Below are positions 53,475 to 62,473 of a stretch of 64,000 nt of DNA, in pieces; the first letter of the stretch is position 1; each line of letters starts with the position of its first letter. The notes beneath the pieces are model-generated. The model saw only the letters and a program-made list of their open reading frames with translations, had not been told where the DNA came from and made no database searches. The translations under genes and the position numbers were made by a program. The stretch lies in assembly GCA_934553285.1 (NCBI GenBank), contig CAKTFD010000001.1, forward strand, positions 1-64,000. The letters are read 5' to 3'. Source of the DNA: an uncultured Faecalibacterium sp. (GTDB lineage: Bacteria > Bacillota > Clostridia > Oscillospirales > Ruminococcaceae).

Positions 53475-54410
53475 TCAGTCCATCTTGTCGTCCAGCCCCA
53501 GCCGGATCAGCAGCTCCTTGGCTGCATTGTAGCCCATCTTCTTCTGGCGGTTATTGATGGCTGCAGTTTCCAGCACAACGGCCAGGTTGCGCCCGGGAGA
53601 GACCGGGATGCTGGTGCTGGGGATGCTGACGCCAAGGATATCATAATACTCGCTTTCCAGCCCTGTGCGCTGGTAGTTTTTGGTGGGGTCCCAGGCTTCC
53701 AGCTGCACCACCAGATCCAGGCTCTCGCTCAGCTTGACCGCACCCACGCCGTACACGCGGGCTACGTTGACGATACCGATGCCTCGCAGCTCGATAAAAT
53801 GGCGGATATTCTCCGGCGCAGTACCCATGATCTGCCGGTTGGACACCTTGCGCAGCTCCACAGCATCATCTGCCACCAGACGATGGCCGCGCTTGACCAG
53901 CTCGATAGCCAGCTCGCTTTTACCGATACCGCTGTCGCCCAGGATCAGGATGCCCTCGCCGTACACTTCCACCAGCACACCGTGCCGGGTGATGCGGGGA
54001 GCCAGCTCCAGGTTGAGCACACTGATCAGGCTGCCCATCAGGGTGCAGGTGGTCTCGTTGGAGCGCAGCAGCGCTACAGCGTGCTTCTGCGCCAGTTCCT
54101 GCATCTCCGGGAAGGGGGACAGCTCCTCGCTGCGGCAGACGATGACCGCCGGGGGCTGCTGCCGGAACAGCTGTTCCAGCGCCTCGTAACGTTTTTCTGG
54201 CGATAGGCAGGACAAAAAGTTCATCTCTGCCAGGCCCATGATCTGCAGGCGGAGTTTATCAAAGTAATCGTAGTAACCGGCCAGAAACAGACCCGGGCGG
54301 TTGACCTCGGCGATCTCTACGCTGATCTGGTCCAGATCCTGCGGGGTGTACACCACTTCCATGCTGACGCGCTCAGTCAGCGTTTTAAGCGAAACATTGA
54401 ACGTACCCAT
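53475..54410 (-). CDS. hprK: HPr kinase/phosphorylase
   Basis: A 311-residue bifunctional enzyme that phosphorylates and dephosphorylates Ser46 of HPr, controlling carbon catabolite repression. Walker A GDSGIGKS lies at residues 158-165, with His143 in RHGVLVEVYGEG and the K3/K4-type catalytic loop LRGIGIVNVARVYGVGAV. ATG 54410 follows GGAGGAACAAGG directly. It heads the operon that runs to dnaE. No clear promoter is visible in the 268-base divergent region, which also holds PHO-box-like repeats. Confidence 0.96.
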   Translation of the reverse strand: MGTFNVSLKTLTERVSMEVVYTPQDLDQISVEIAEVNRPGLFLAGYYDYFDKLRLQIMGLAEMNFLSCLSPEKRYEALEQLFRQQPPAVIVCRSEELSPFPEMQELAQKHAVALLRSNETTCTLMGSLISVLNLELAPRITRHGVLVEVYGEGILILGDSGIGKSELAIELVKRGHRLVADDAVELRKVSNRQIMGTAPENIRHFIELRGIGIVNVARVYGVGAVKLSESLDLVVQLEAWDPTKNYQRTGLESEYYDILGVSIPSTSIPVSPGRNLAVVLETAAINNRQKKMGYNAAKELLIRLGLDDKMD

Positions 54411-54561
54411 CCTTGTTCCTCCTGTATCCTTTTGCCGCATTTTGCTGCGGGCGCTCATACACCTATTATAATAAACTTTAGCCGCAAATACAACGCCCGG
54501 GAGGGTCTTTTTGCACACCCGGCGGGAAACCAACGCTGCATCGCAGCCCGTGCACAGGATT

Positions 54562-54632
54562 TTTACATTTTTCTTACTTTACAAGGGTTTTACATTCCGC
54601 CGATTTCAGATTTTACATTGCATCTTTATACT
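54562..54632 (+). promoter_or_regulatory. PHO-box-like repeat array and promoter of the phosphate module
   Basis: Four exact TTTACA hexamers at 54562, 54578, 54589 and 54612, with a degenerate CTTACT at 54573. Spacings of 11, or about twice 11, bases are those of tandem PhoP/PhoB recognition units in Bacillus (TTAACA-like). A TATACT -10 (54627-54632) has no good -35, as expected for an activated promoter; the array would lie at about -77 to -22. Confidence 0.62.
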
Positions 54633-54678
54633 AAAATACAGAAGAAACCCATGTCAAGATAAAGTGAGGAAAACACTT

Positions 54679-56460
54679 ATGACTATTTTTAATGTATTTT
54701 CGCTGCTGGGAGGCCTGGCTTTGTTTTTGTTCGGTATGGACATCATGGGCAAGGCACTGGAAAAGCAGGCCGGCGGCCAGCTGCAGAAGATCCTGAGCAA
54801 ACTGACCGATAACCCCCTCAAGGGCTTTTTTCTGGGCCTGTGCGTGACCGCTGTGATCCAAAGCTCCAGTGCTACCACTGTTATGGTGGTGGGCTTTGTC
54901 AACAGCGGCATCATGGAGCTGCATCAGGCCATTGGCGTGATCATGGGCAGCAACGTGGGCACCACCGTTACCAGCTGGATCCTGAGCCTTTCCGGCCTGC
55001 AGGGCGACAGCCTGTTCATCCAGCTGCTCAAGCCCACTTCTTTCAGTCCGGTGCTTGCATTTATCGGCATTTTGCTGTATATGTGTAAGAGTGAGAAGAA
55101 AAAAGGCATCGGCACCATCCTGATCGGTTTTGCCGTGCTGATGACCGGTATGACTACCATGTCCAATGCGGTGCTGCCGCTGCAGGACGAGGTCTGGTTC
55201 ACCAGCCTGTTCACCCGCTTCTCCAACCCCCTGCTGGGTGTGCTGGTGGGTGCAGTGGTCACCGGCATCATCCAAAGCTCCAGCGCCAGTGTGGGCATCC
55301 TGCAGGCGCTCAGCGCTACCGGTGTCATCACCTACGGCAGTGCTATCCCCATCATCATGGGCCAGAACATCGGCACCTGTGTGACCGCACTGCTGTCCTC
55401 GGTGGGTGCAAACAAGAATGCCCGCCGTGCGGCCATGGTACATCTGTACTTCAACATCATCGGCGTGACCCTTTTCCTGTTCGGCTTCTATGGGCTGAAC
55501 GCCGTTTGCCACTTTGCCTTTGTGGATACCACCATTGAGGCCTGGGGCATTGCGGTGGTGCACTCGATATTCAATATCCTTGCCACTGTCATTCTGCTGC
55601 CCTTTGCTACCGGGCTGGAAAAGCTGGCCATCCTGACCATCCCGGATTCCCCGGAAAAAGAGGAGTTCGCCCTGCTGGACGATCGTCTGCTCAATACCCC
55701 GGCCATGGCCGTGGAGCGCGCCCGTGCCGCAACGGCTGAAATGGCCGAGCTTGCCCGGGTGGGCGTGGTGCAGGCCATGAGCCTGACCCACGAATGGAAC
55801 GATGAACTTGCCCAGAAGGTGCAGGACGAGGAAAAGAAGGTAGACCGGTACGAGGATGCCCTGGGCACCTATCTTGTCAAGCTGTCCAGCCGGGAGCTGA
55901 ACCATGCCGACAGCCAGAGCGTGAACACCCTGCTACACACCATCAGCGATTTTGAGCGCATCAGCGACCATTCGGTCAACCTGCTGGAATCCGCAGAGGA
56001 GATGCACCAGAAAGACGTTCACTTTTCCAAAGATGCGCAGGAAGAGCTGCAGATCCTGGAAGATGCCGTGCAGGATACGCTGAACCGCACCACCGATGCC
56101 TTCCGCAAGGGAGACCTGCATCTTGCTGCCAAGGTGGAGCCGCTGGAAGCTGTTGTCAACGAGCTGGTGCGCGCCATCAAAGCCCGGCATATCGCCCGCC
56201 TGCAGGCAGGCAGCTGCTCCATCGAGTACGGCTTTGTGCTGGACGACCTGCTGACCAATTATGAGCGCGTATGCGATCACTGCAGCAACGTGGCTGTTGC
56301 GCAGATCGAAGTAGCGCAGGACAGCTTTGATACCCACGCCTACCTGAACGACCTGCGCCACGGCAATGATACCAAGGAAAGCGAAGAATTCCACCGCCGT
56401 CTGGAGCGCTACCGCGAGCGGTATCTGTTCCCGGACGGACGACCCGCTGAGGAGGATTGA
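54679..56460 (+). CDS. Na/Pi cotransporter with C-terminal PhoU-like domain
   Basis: A 593-residue membrane protein. The two inverted Na/Pi cotransport repeats carry the QSSSATTVMVVGFVNSG and QSSSASVGILQALSATG motifs; about nine to ten helices end near residue 310. A helical PhoU-like domain follows (about 350-560: ARAATAEMAELARVGVVQ, and DLLTNYERVCDHCSNVAVA). ATG 54679 has GAGGA 8 bases upstream. It is preceded by PHO-box-like repeats and followed by phoB and phoR homologues, so it probably imports phosphate under their control. Confidence 0.92.
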   Translation: MTIFNVFSLLGGLALFLFGMDIMGKALEKQAGGQLQKILSKLTDNPLKGFFLGLCVTAVIQSSSATTVMVVGFVNSGIMELHQAIGVIMGSNVGTTVTSWILSLSGLQGDSLFIQLLKPTSFSPVLAFIGILLYMCKSEKKKGIGTILIGFAVLMTGMTTMSNAVLPLQDEVWFTSLFTRFSNPLLGVLVGAVVTGIIQSSSASVGILQALSATGVITYGSAIPIIMGQNIGTCVTALLSSVGANKNARRAAMVHLYFNIIGVTLFLFGFYGLNAVCHFAFVDTTIEAWGIAVVHSIFNILATVILLPFATGLEKLAILTIPDSPEKEEFALLDDRLLNTPAMAVERARAATAEMAELARVGVVQAMSLTHEWNDELAQKVQDEEKKVDRYEDALGTYLVKLSSRELNHADSQSVNTLLHTISDFERISDHSVNLLESAEEMHQKDVHFSKDAQEELQILEDAVQDTLNRTTDAFRKGDLHLAAKVEPLEAVVNELVRAIKARHIARLQAGSCSIEYGFVLDDLLTNYERVCDHCSNVAVAQIEVAQDSFDTHAYLNDLRHGNDTKESEEFHRRLERYRERYLFPDGRPAEED

Positions 56461-56463
56461 GTT

Positions 56464-57150
56464 ATGATCTATATCGTAGAGGACGATGCTTCTATCCGTG
56501 AGCTGGAACAGTATGCATTGCAGTCCAACGGTTACGAAGTACAGGGGTTTGAAAGTGCCGAGCCGTTCTGGCAGGCCATGCGCACCACCGAGCCGGAGCT
56601 GGTGATCCTGGATGTGATGCTGCCCGGCGAGGATGGATTTTCCATCCTGAAAAAGCTGCGCAACACCCCTTCCCTGCGCAGACTGCCCATCATCATGGTC
56701 ACGGCAAAATCCAGTGAGCTGGATACGGTGCGCGGGCTGGACTGCGGCGCAGACGACTACATTGCAAAACCCTTTGGCATCATGGAGTTTCTCAGCCGGG
56801 TGCGGGTGGCGCTGCGGCGTGCGACCCCGGAGGCAAAACCGGATGTGCTGCTGTTCCACGAGATCCAGCTGGACAACGCCCGCCACAGCGTTACGGTGAA
56901 CAGCACCCCTGTGGAGCTGACCTACAAGGAATACTGCCTGCTGCGGCTGCTGCTGGAAAACACCGATCTTGTGGTGACCCGCGAGACCATTTTGCAGGTG
57001 GTGTGGGGCACCGATATCTCGGTGGAGAGCCGTACCGTGGATATGCACATCCGCACCCTGCGCAAAAAGCTGGGCGACGCGGGGCGTTACATCTGCACCG
57101 TGCGCAAGGTGGGCTATAAGCTGACCGATGAGGAGGCCGAAGAAGAATGA
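56464..57150 (+). CDS. OmpR/PhoB-type response regulator
   Basis: A 228-residue regulator with a receiver domain (acidic pair Glu6-Asp7-Asp8, phospho-acceptor Asp50 in LVILDVMLPGEDG, Lys in YIAKPFG) and a C-terminal winged-helix DNA-binding domain ending in TVRKVGYKL. It begins 3 bases after the transporter stop and overlaps the kinase gene by four bases. Position and the TTTACA array suggest it is the PhoB/PhoP of this strain, binding the array upstream of the transporter. Confidence 0.92.
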   Translation: MIYIVEDDASIRELEQYALQSNGYEVQGFESAEPFWQAMRTTEPELVILDVMLPGEDGFSILKKLRNTPSLRRLPIIMVTAKSSELDTVRGLDCGADDYIAKPFGIMEFLSRVRVALRRATPEAKPDVLLFHEIQLDNARHSVTVNSTPVELTYKEYCLLRLLLENTDLVVTRETILQVVWGTDISVESRTVDMHIRTLRKKLGDAGRYICTVRKVGYKLTDEEAEEE

Positions 57151-58496
57151 AGCTGCGCAGCATGGAAGAAAAGATCAGCTACCGGTTGTTCCTGATGGGC
57201 TTTCTGGGGCTTATATTCACCGCAGCGCTGTGCATTTTTGTATTCCATAAAGCCTTTACGGCCCAGGCCTGGGCAGGGCTGGAGCGGGAGACCGACCTTG
57301 TGCGTGCCGGGTACGAACAGAGCTGCGACCCGGCACAGCTGAGCGCTTTTGTGACCGACGACCTGCGTGTGACCCTGATCAGCCAGGATGGCAGTGTTCT
57401 GTTTGAATCTGCCACCGATCAGCCGATGGAGAACCATCTCACCCGCCCGGAGATCCGCAAGGCCATTGCGGACGGCGAGGGACGGGACATCCGCGATTCC
57501 CAGACGATGGGATACGAGACTTATTACTACGCTGTCCAGCTGTCCGGCGGGGATGTGCTGCGCGTAGCGCAGGACGCTGAAACGGTGTGGTCCATCTACG
57601 ATTCCACCATCCCGGCCATCGTGCTGAGCTGCGTAGCCCTGATGCTGGCTGCTGCGGTTCTGGCCGCCCTGCTGACAAAAGCACTGGTGCAGCCGGTGCT
57701 GAATATGACCGAGGATCTGGACCACATCCAGGAGAATGTGCCCTACCGGGAGCTGATTCCCTTTGCGGAGAGCATCCACTCGGATCGTATCCTGCGGGAG
57801 AACAATGAAAAGATGCGGCAGGAGTTTACTGCCAATGTCAGCCACGAGTTAAAGACCCCGCTGACCAGCATCTCCGGCTATGCGGAGCTTATCGAGACCG
57901 GCATCGCCAAACCCGAGGATGTGCCGGATTTTGGCCGCAAGATCCACAGCGAGGCTACCCGTATGATCCAGCTGGTGAACGATATCCTGCAGCTTTCCAA
58001 GCTGGATACCGTAAGCGAGACCGGCGATGCCCCCGTTATGGAAACAGTGGATCTTTTGGAGGTTGCCAAAGAGTGCGTGGAGCGCCAGAAGCTGAACGCC
58101 CGCCGCGCCTATATTTCCCTGAACTATCTTGGCGAGAGCGCCCCGGTACTGGGAAGCCGCGCTCTGCTGGATGAACTGTGCCAGAACCTGTGCGACAACG
58201 CCATCCGCTACAACCGCCCGGGCGGCAAGGTACAGATCATTACCGCCTGCAGCCGGGATGGGCATTGCACCCTGACCGTGACCGACAACGGCATCGGCAT
58301 CCCGCGGGAGGCGCAGGCCAGCGTGTTTGAGCGCTTTTATCGGGTAGATAAGAGCCGTAGCAAAGCGACCGGCGGCACCGGGCTGGGGCTTGCCATCGTC
58401 AAGCACATTGCTCGCATCCACAATGCCCGCATCAAACTGGAAAGCCAGGTGGATGTTGGCACCACCATTACCGTCACCTTCCCCACAGCTGCCTAA
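57147..58496 (+). CDS. PhoR-like sensor histidine kinase
   Basis: A 449-residue kinase: membrane helix at about 12-34, an extracytoplasmic sensor segment (about 35-150), a second helix (about 155-175), HisKA with His233 in NVSHELKTPLTS and an ATPase domain with NLCDNAIRYN, DNGIGIP and GTGLGLAIVKHI. There is no obvious cytoplasmic PAS domain, and no true HAMP motif (RVQPVLNMTEDLDHI is only HAMP-like). It pairs with the preceding regulator; a terminator follows. Confidence 0.92.
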   Translation: MKLRSMEEKISYRLFLMGFLGLIFTAALCIFVFHKAFTAQAWAGLERETDLVRAGYEQSCDPAQLSAFVTDDLRVTLISQDGSVLFESATDQPMENHLTRPEIRKAIADGEGRDIRDSQTMGYETYYYAVQLSGGDVLRVAQDAETVWSIYDSTIPAIVLSCVALMLAAAVLAALLTKALVQPVLNMTEDLDHIQENVPYRELIPFAESIHSDRILRENNEKMRQEFTANVSHELKTPLTSISGYAELIETGIAKPEDVPDFGRKIHSEATRMIQLVNDILQLSKLDTVSETGDAPVMETVDLLEVAKECVERQKLNARRAYISLNYLGESAPVLGSRALLDELCQNLCDNAIRYNRPGGKVQIITACSRDGHCTLTVTDNGIGIPREAQASVFERFYRVDKSRSKATGGTGLGLAIVKHIARIHNARIKLESQVDVGTTITVTFPTAA

Positions 58497-59452
58497 AACG
58501 GCATAAAATATACGTCTGTCCGCCACTGCGGGCAGACGTTTTTTGTTGGGTCAAAACCAACCCCGGTGCCATCCTGCAGGGCTGCACGCGCCTGCAGGTG
58601 CAGCACATCCACGCCCTGCTGCCAGCAAGCCTGCAAAAGTGCCGTGCACAGTGCTGCAAGCTGTTGCTGCTGCACCTGTGCAGGCAGCGGGCTGTGCGGT
58701 GCGCGTTGGCAGTCCAGCCGCAAAAGCACCGGCCCATTTTGCCGCAGGGTGACCGAAATGCTGCAGCGCCGGATGCCGATGCGCTCCCCTTCCAGCCAGA
58801 ACTGCCGGGTGCCGCCCTGCCCGGTGAGCAGCCGGTAGGCTTCGGCCTGTTCTCCGGACAGCGGCATATCACCTGCCGCTGTGTGCAGGATGCCGCCCGC
58901 CTGCAGGGATGCCGCTGCTGCCTCCCAGCGAACAATGGGCAGCAGGCACGGTTCCCGGTGCTGATACAGCCGTGGAGCGGTGGGAGCGGCTGCTTTCAGC
59001 TGTGCCATCAAAACGTCCGGCAGCGCGTCTTGCGCCGTCAGCAGAGCGGGGTCCCCCACTGCGCAGATCAGCCTTGCCGCTGTGCGTCCACAGCCGCGCC
59101 GGAGCACCAGCTGCTCGTACGCTGTAAGCAAAGGCTCCTCTGCCCGGGGCAGCAATAGGTGATCACACAGGCGGTAACTGGCCGTTTGGGGCAGCGCCTG
59201 CTCCGCTGCCGCCAGTGCCCGCTCCAGCGTCAGCCCCTCCGCCTGCACAAACTGCAGCGCAGCAGAGGCTTCGGCAGCATCTGCTGCGGCTTGGGGTGCC
59301 TGATACAAAAGCCCCACCTGCCAGCGCTGCCCCGCCTGCGCCAGATACACGGCCCGCACCATGCTTTTATCGGTGCTCTCGCAGCGCAGAAACAGCAGGC
59401 ACCATCCTGCCAGCAGGCAAAGCAGCAAAGGGGTGCAGCGTTTCGGCTTCAT
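58493..59452 (-). CDS. Ger(x)C-type spore germination lipoprotein homologue
   Basis: A 319-residue protein with a lipoprotein-like signal (KPKRCTPLLLCLLAGWCLLFLRC; cysteine of the LRC box near residue 24). The VRAVYLAQAGQRWQVGLLYQ and later body follow a Ger(x)C outline, and the terminal segment (about 235-300, VQQQQLAALCTALLQACWQQGVDVL) matches the C-terminal helical part of GerAC-like proteins. It is shorter than the usual 370-400 residues and poorly conserved, so the assignment leans on its position after gerA- and gerB-type genes. The start overlaps the preceding gene by four bases. Confidence 0.65.
   Translation of the reverse strand: MKPKRCTPLLLCLLAGWCLLFLRCESTDKSMVRAVYLAQAGQRWQVGLLYQAPQAAADAAEASAALQFVQAEGLTLERALAAAEQALPQTASYRLCDHLLLPRAEEPLLTAYEQLVLRRGCGRTAARLICAVGDPALLTAQDALPDVLMAQLKAAAPTAPRLYQHREPCLLPIVRWEAAAASLQAGGILHTAAGDMPLSGEQAEAYRLLTGQGGTRQFWLEGERIGIRRCSISVTLRQNGPVLLRLDCQRAPHSPLPAQVQQQQLAALCTALLQACWQQGVDVLHLQARAALQDGTGVGFDPTKNVCPQWRTDVYFMPF
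58512..58545 (+). terminator. Terminator of the phosphate operon
   Basis: ACGTCTG-T-CCGC / GCGG-G-CAGACGT followed by TTTTT. It lies inside the 3' end of the opposing gerC-type gene. Confidence 0.88.
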
Positions 59453-60240
59453 GGCTGCACCCCGGTTTCTGTCCGCGGCTGCCAGAGCAGACGGATGGCG
59501 GCACACAGCATCGCCGCCCGGCAGACGGCGCACAGCAGCCAGAGTAACAGCAGCAGCGCGTCCATGCGGGAGAACGTGCCGCCGCTCCACGCCCGCAGCA
59601 GTTCCATCTGCGGGTAGGTGCCGCTGCCAAACAGCAGTGCATTGCCCAGCAAAACGGCTGCCTGCACCGCAAAACTCCATATCGGGAGCCACACGGTACA
59701 GCGCACTGCGCGGGCATTGCACAGGATAGCTCCAGCAAAATACTCTGCATAGACCGGCACACGCCAGGCAAGGTGCACCGTTTGCACCGAGGGTAGCAGC
59801 CGGTACCAGTGCATCTGCCCCATAAGCCCCAGCAGGCAGATCACGCCGCCTGCGCCAGCAAACCACCACAGCACCCGGGCGGAGGCATTCCATCCGCCGG
59901 GGCGGATATGCCATCCGGCCCAGAGCAGCAACGGCAGAAACCCGATGAGCGCCATGGAGGAAAACTCTGCCGTACATAGCCGCTGTGCCTGCCCGATAGT
60001 CTGGAGTAATTCCAGAAAAAAGCCCGCCGTCAGCGCCAGACGTACCGCCCGGGAGGGTGCTTTGCCCTGCAGAGCTGTTGCTGCCATTGCCGAAAGGATG
60101 CACAGGCACACCGCGCTGACCGCACCCATGCCCATAGCCCGGCGTACCGGGATGCCCTGCGGGATACTTTCTGCCACCGCTGCCGTGACCACGCTGAGGG
60201 TCAGCGATGCCGGGGTAAATGCGCCTGCTTGCTGCTTCAT
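59449..60240 (-). CDS. GerAB-like spore germination permease (short form)
   Basis: A 263-residue membrane protein with about eight hydrophobic segments. It resembles the B subunit of Ger receptors, an amino acid permease-like protein, especially at FSRMDALLLLLWLLCAVCRAAMLC near the end. Usual GerAB proteins have about 360 residues and ten helices, so this one appears reduced by about 100 residues at the N-terminal half. It overlaps the gerA-type gene before it and the gerC-type gene after it by four bases, an arrangement that strongly supports a Ger receptor operon. Confidence 0.6.
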   Translation of the reverse strand: MKQQAGAFTPASLTLSVVTAAVAESIPQGIPVRRAMGMGAVSAVCLCILSAMAATALQGKAPSRAVRLALTAGFFLELLQTIGQAQRLCTAEFSSMALIGFLPLLLWAGWHIRPGGWNASARVLWWFAGAGGVICLLGLMGQMHWYRLLPSVQTVHLAWRVPVYAEYFAGAILCNARAVRCTVWLPIWSFAVQAAVLLGNALLFGSGTYPQMELLRAWSGGTFSRMDALLLLLWLLCAVCRAAMLCAAIRLLWQPRTETGVQP

Positions 60241-61697
60241 GGCTGTTTTCTCCCCTTTTTTCTCTTTTTCCAGATGTTGAATCCGTGCCGGGATAGCTGC
60301 CGGTAATCGCGGCGCAGGATGCCGTCCTCTGCAAGCGGCTGCTGTGGGAATGGGTGCGGCGCAAGGTAGGGCACATCCAGCGCTTCGGTGCTGACGATGT
60401 TGAGCAAAAAACCAAAAAATGCCGCCGCCAAACCCACCGGCCCGGCGATCCCTGCCAGCAGCACCGTGCCGATGCGCAGCAGTGTGGCTGGCTCGTACAG
60501 GCCCGGGGTCACAAAGACCGCAATGGCTGTGATGCTGGCCACAAAGATGACCGGGGTGCTCATAAGCCCGGTGGCAATGGCGGCATCCCCGATGATGAGC
60601 GCTGATACCAGACTGACCGAATGCCCCAGCGATTGCGGCATCCGCAGCCCTGCCTCCCGGATGATCTCCAGGATCAGGATCACGAGCAGCATCTCCGCAA
60701 ACAGCGGCAGCGGGGTGGCTTTTTCCGCCGCCTCGATCTTATACAGCAGCTGCGGGGGCAGCAGTTCCGGCAGATAGACGGCCACGCATACAAAAACGCC
60801 CGGCAGGAACACCGTAAGATAGAAGGAAAAATATTTCAGCACCCGCAAAAAGGAGGAGAACACCGCCGTGGACGCGTAGTCGTCCAAACACTCGAACTGC
60901 TCGCTGAACAATGCGGGCAGCACCAGTGCCGAGGGGCTGCCGTTGACCAAAAGCACGATCCGGCCCTCGCACAATTTGGCTGCAGCCACTGCCGGGCGTT
61001 CCGTATAGTGCACCGGGGTAAAAAGCCTTGCTCTGCAGGGCAGCAGCCAGGGTACAAAGTAGCTGGAATCCAGCAGCAACTCCGGCTTTGCTGCGGCCAG
61101 TATCTGCCGTACCCGGCGCACCATGGCAGGGTCTGCCAGGTCCCGGCAGTAGCAAAGGGCGTACTCGGTATTGCATTGGGTATGCGCCTGCGCCACCTCC
61201 TGTACAAGGGTATCGGTGCGGACCAGACGGCGCAAAAGGCTCAGGTTCACCCGCAGCAGATCCGCAAAGCCTTCCCTGCTGCCCCGCAAATTTCCCTCAC
61301 CGGAAGGCTCCTGCACCGAGCGGAACTTTAACCCCTGCACCGAAAAGGCAATGCCGCCGGCACACCCCTCCAGCAGCAGGACTGCCATGCCCGCCGTCAG
61401 CCGTTTTACAAGGTCCGGCATATCCTGCACCGGGGTGCGCTCGGCCGGAAAAGCGGAGCCATGCAGGATATGTGCAAATGCCTGCGTACCGCTCAGCTGT
61501 ACACAGGCAGACTGACGGCTGGCGGCATCCAGCAAAAGCGCCCACAGAGAATCCAGACTGGCCATGCCGTCAAACAATACGATGCAGCCCGGACAGCCGT
61601 ACAGGACGATCTTCTTCGCATAATAATCGGCCGAAGCGCCAAACATATCATCAAGCGCGGCCAGATTTTCGGCCAGGCTCTGGGATAGCTGCTGCAC
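60237..61697 (-). CDS. GerA-type spore germination receptor A subunit
   Basis: A 486-residue GerA family protein. The soluble N-terminal part carries the family patterns KIVLYGCPGCIVLFDGMASLD and the GRIVLLVNGSPSALVLPALF block; the membrane part begins near residue 270 with YFSFYLTVFLPGVFVCVAVYLPELLPPQLL and includes REAGLRMPQSLGHSVSLVSALIIGDAAIATGLMSTPV and GFLLN. The best start is GTG 61697, eight bases after AGGAG; the ATG at 61703 lies only two bases from that site. GerA receptors sense germinants in the inner spore membrane. Confidence 0.9.
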   Translation of the reverse strand: MQQLSQSLAENLAALDDMFGASADYYAKKIVLYGCPGCIVLFDGMASLDSLWALLLDAASRQSACVQLSGTQAFAHILHGSAFPAERTPVQDMPDLVKRLTAGMAVLLLEGCAGGIAFSVQGLKFRSVQEPSGEGNLRGSREGFADLLRVNLSLLRRLVRTDTLVQEVAQAHTQCNTEYALCYCRDLADPAMVRRVRQILAAAKPELLLDSSYFVPWLLPCRARLFTPVHYTERPAVAAAKLCEGRIVLLVNGSPSALVLPALFSEQFECLDDYASTAVFSSFLRVLKYFSFYLTVFLPGVFVCVAVYLPELLPPQLLYKIEAAEKATPLPLFAEMLLVILILEIIREAGLRMPQSLGHSVSLVSALIIGDAAIATGLMSTPVIFVASITAIAVFVTPGLYEPATLLRIGTVLLAGIAGPVGLAAAFFGFLLNIVSTEALDVPYLAPHPFPQQPLAEDGILRRDYRQLSRHGFNIWKKRKKGRKQP

Positions 61698-61780
61698 ACA
61701 CATCACTCCTTTGTGTGTGCAGTATGCCCGCTTTGCCGTTGTGGAATACGCCGCGCATACCTGACCGGGAGGTTTTGTGT

Positions 61781-62473
61781 ATGAAACTGCTACTTTGCCG
61801 CACCATCATCCTATACCTGTGCGTCCTGTTTGCCATGCGGCTGATGGGCAAGCGCCAGCTGGGGGAGCTGCAGCCGGAGGAACTGGTATCCACCATCCTC
61901 ATCTCCAACCTGGCATCCATCTCTATCGAGTCGGAGGATGTGCCCATCACCGCCAGCCTGATCCCGCTGTTTTTGATCGCCGCGCTGGAGCTGCTGGGGT
62001 CGGTGATCAGTTTCCGCAGCCAGAAATTTTTCAACTTTCTTTCCGGGCGGCCCAAAACAGTCATTCTGGACGGAAAGATCGATCAGGATGCGCTACGGAT
62101 GCTGCGGCTGACCACCGCTGACCTGATGGAGGCGCTGCGCGGCAAGGATATCTTTGACCCGCGCAAAGTGTCCTACGCCGTGATCGAGACCAATGGCACC
62201 CTTTCGGCAGCGCTGCGCCCGGAGCAGGCACCGGTCACCCTGTCTGACCTGCAGTTGAAAGTACAGCAGACGCAGGCCACCATCCCCTTTGTGCTGGACG
62301 GGCAGGTGCTGGAAGATAACCTGCTCTGGTGCGGCAAAGACCATGCCTGGCTGGAGCGCACTGCCCAGGCCAACACCCTGCTGCCGGAGGAGATCCTGCT
62401 GCTGATCGGCAACGAGACCGAGGATTATTTTCTGCTGAAAAAAGAGAGCCGGCAGCCGGGAGGAAAACGATGA
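61781..62473 (+). CDS. DUF421 (YetF-like) membrane protein
   Basis: A 230-residue DUF421 protein: three helices at the N-terminus (residues 2-20, about 35-55, about 60-80), the signature RLMGKRQLGELQPEELVSTILISNLASI and a cytoplasmic domain with LDGKIDQDALRMLRLTTADLMEALRGKDIFD. Such proteins are found in spore inner membranes in Bacillus. It is divergent from the gerA-type gene (83 bases) and overlaps the DUF4363 gene by four bases. GGGAGG stands 8 bases before the start. Confidence 0.9.
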   Translation: MKLLLCRTIILYLCVLFAMRLMGKRQLGELQPEELVSTILISNLASISIESEDVPITASLIPLFLIAALELLGSVISFRSQKFFNFLSGRPKTVILDGKIDQDALRMLRLTTADLMEALRGKDIFDPRKVSYAVIETNGTLSAALRPEQAPVTLSDLQLKVQQTQATIPFVLDGQVLEDNLLWCGKDHAWLERTAQANTLLPEEILLLIGNETEDYFLLKKESRQPGGKR

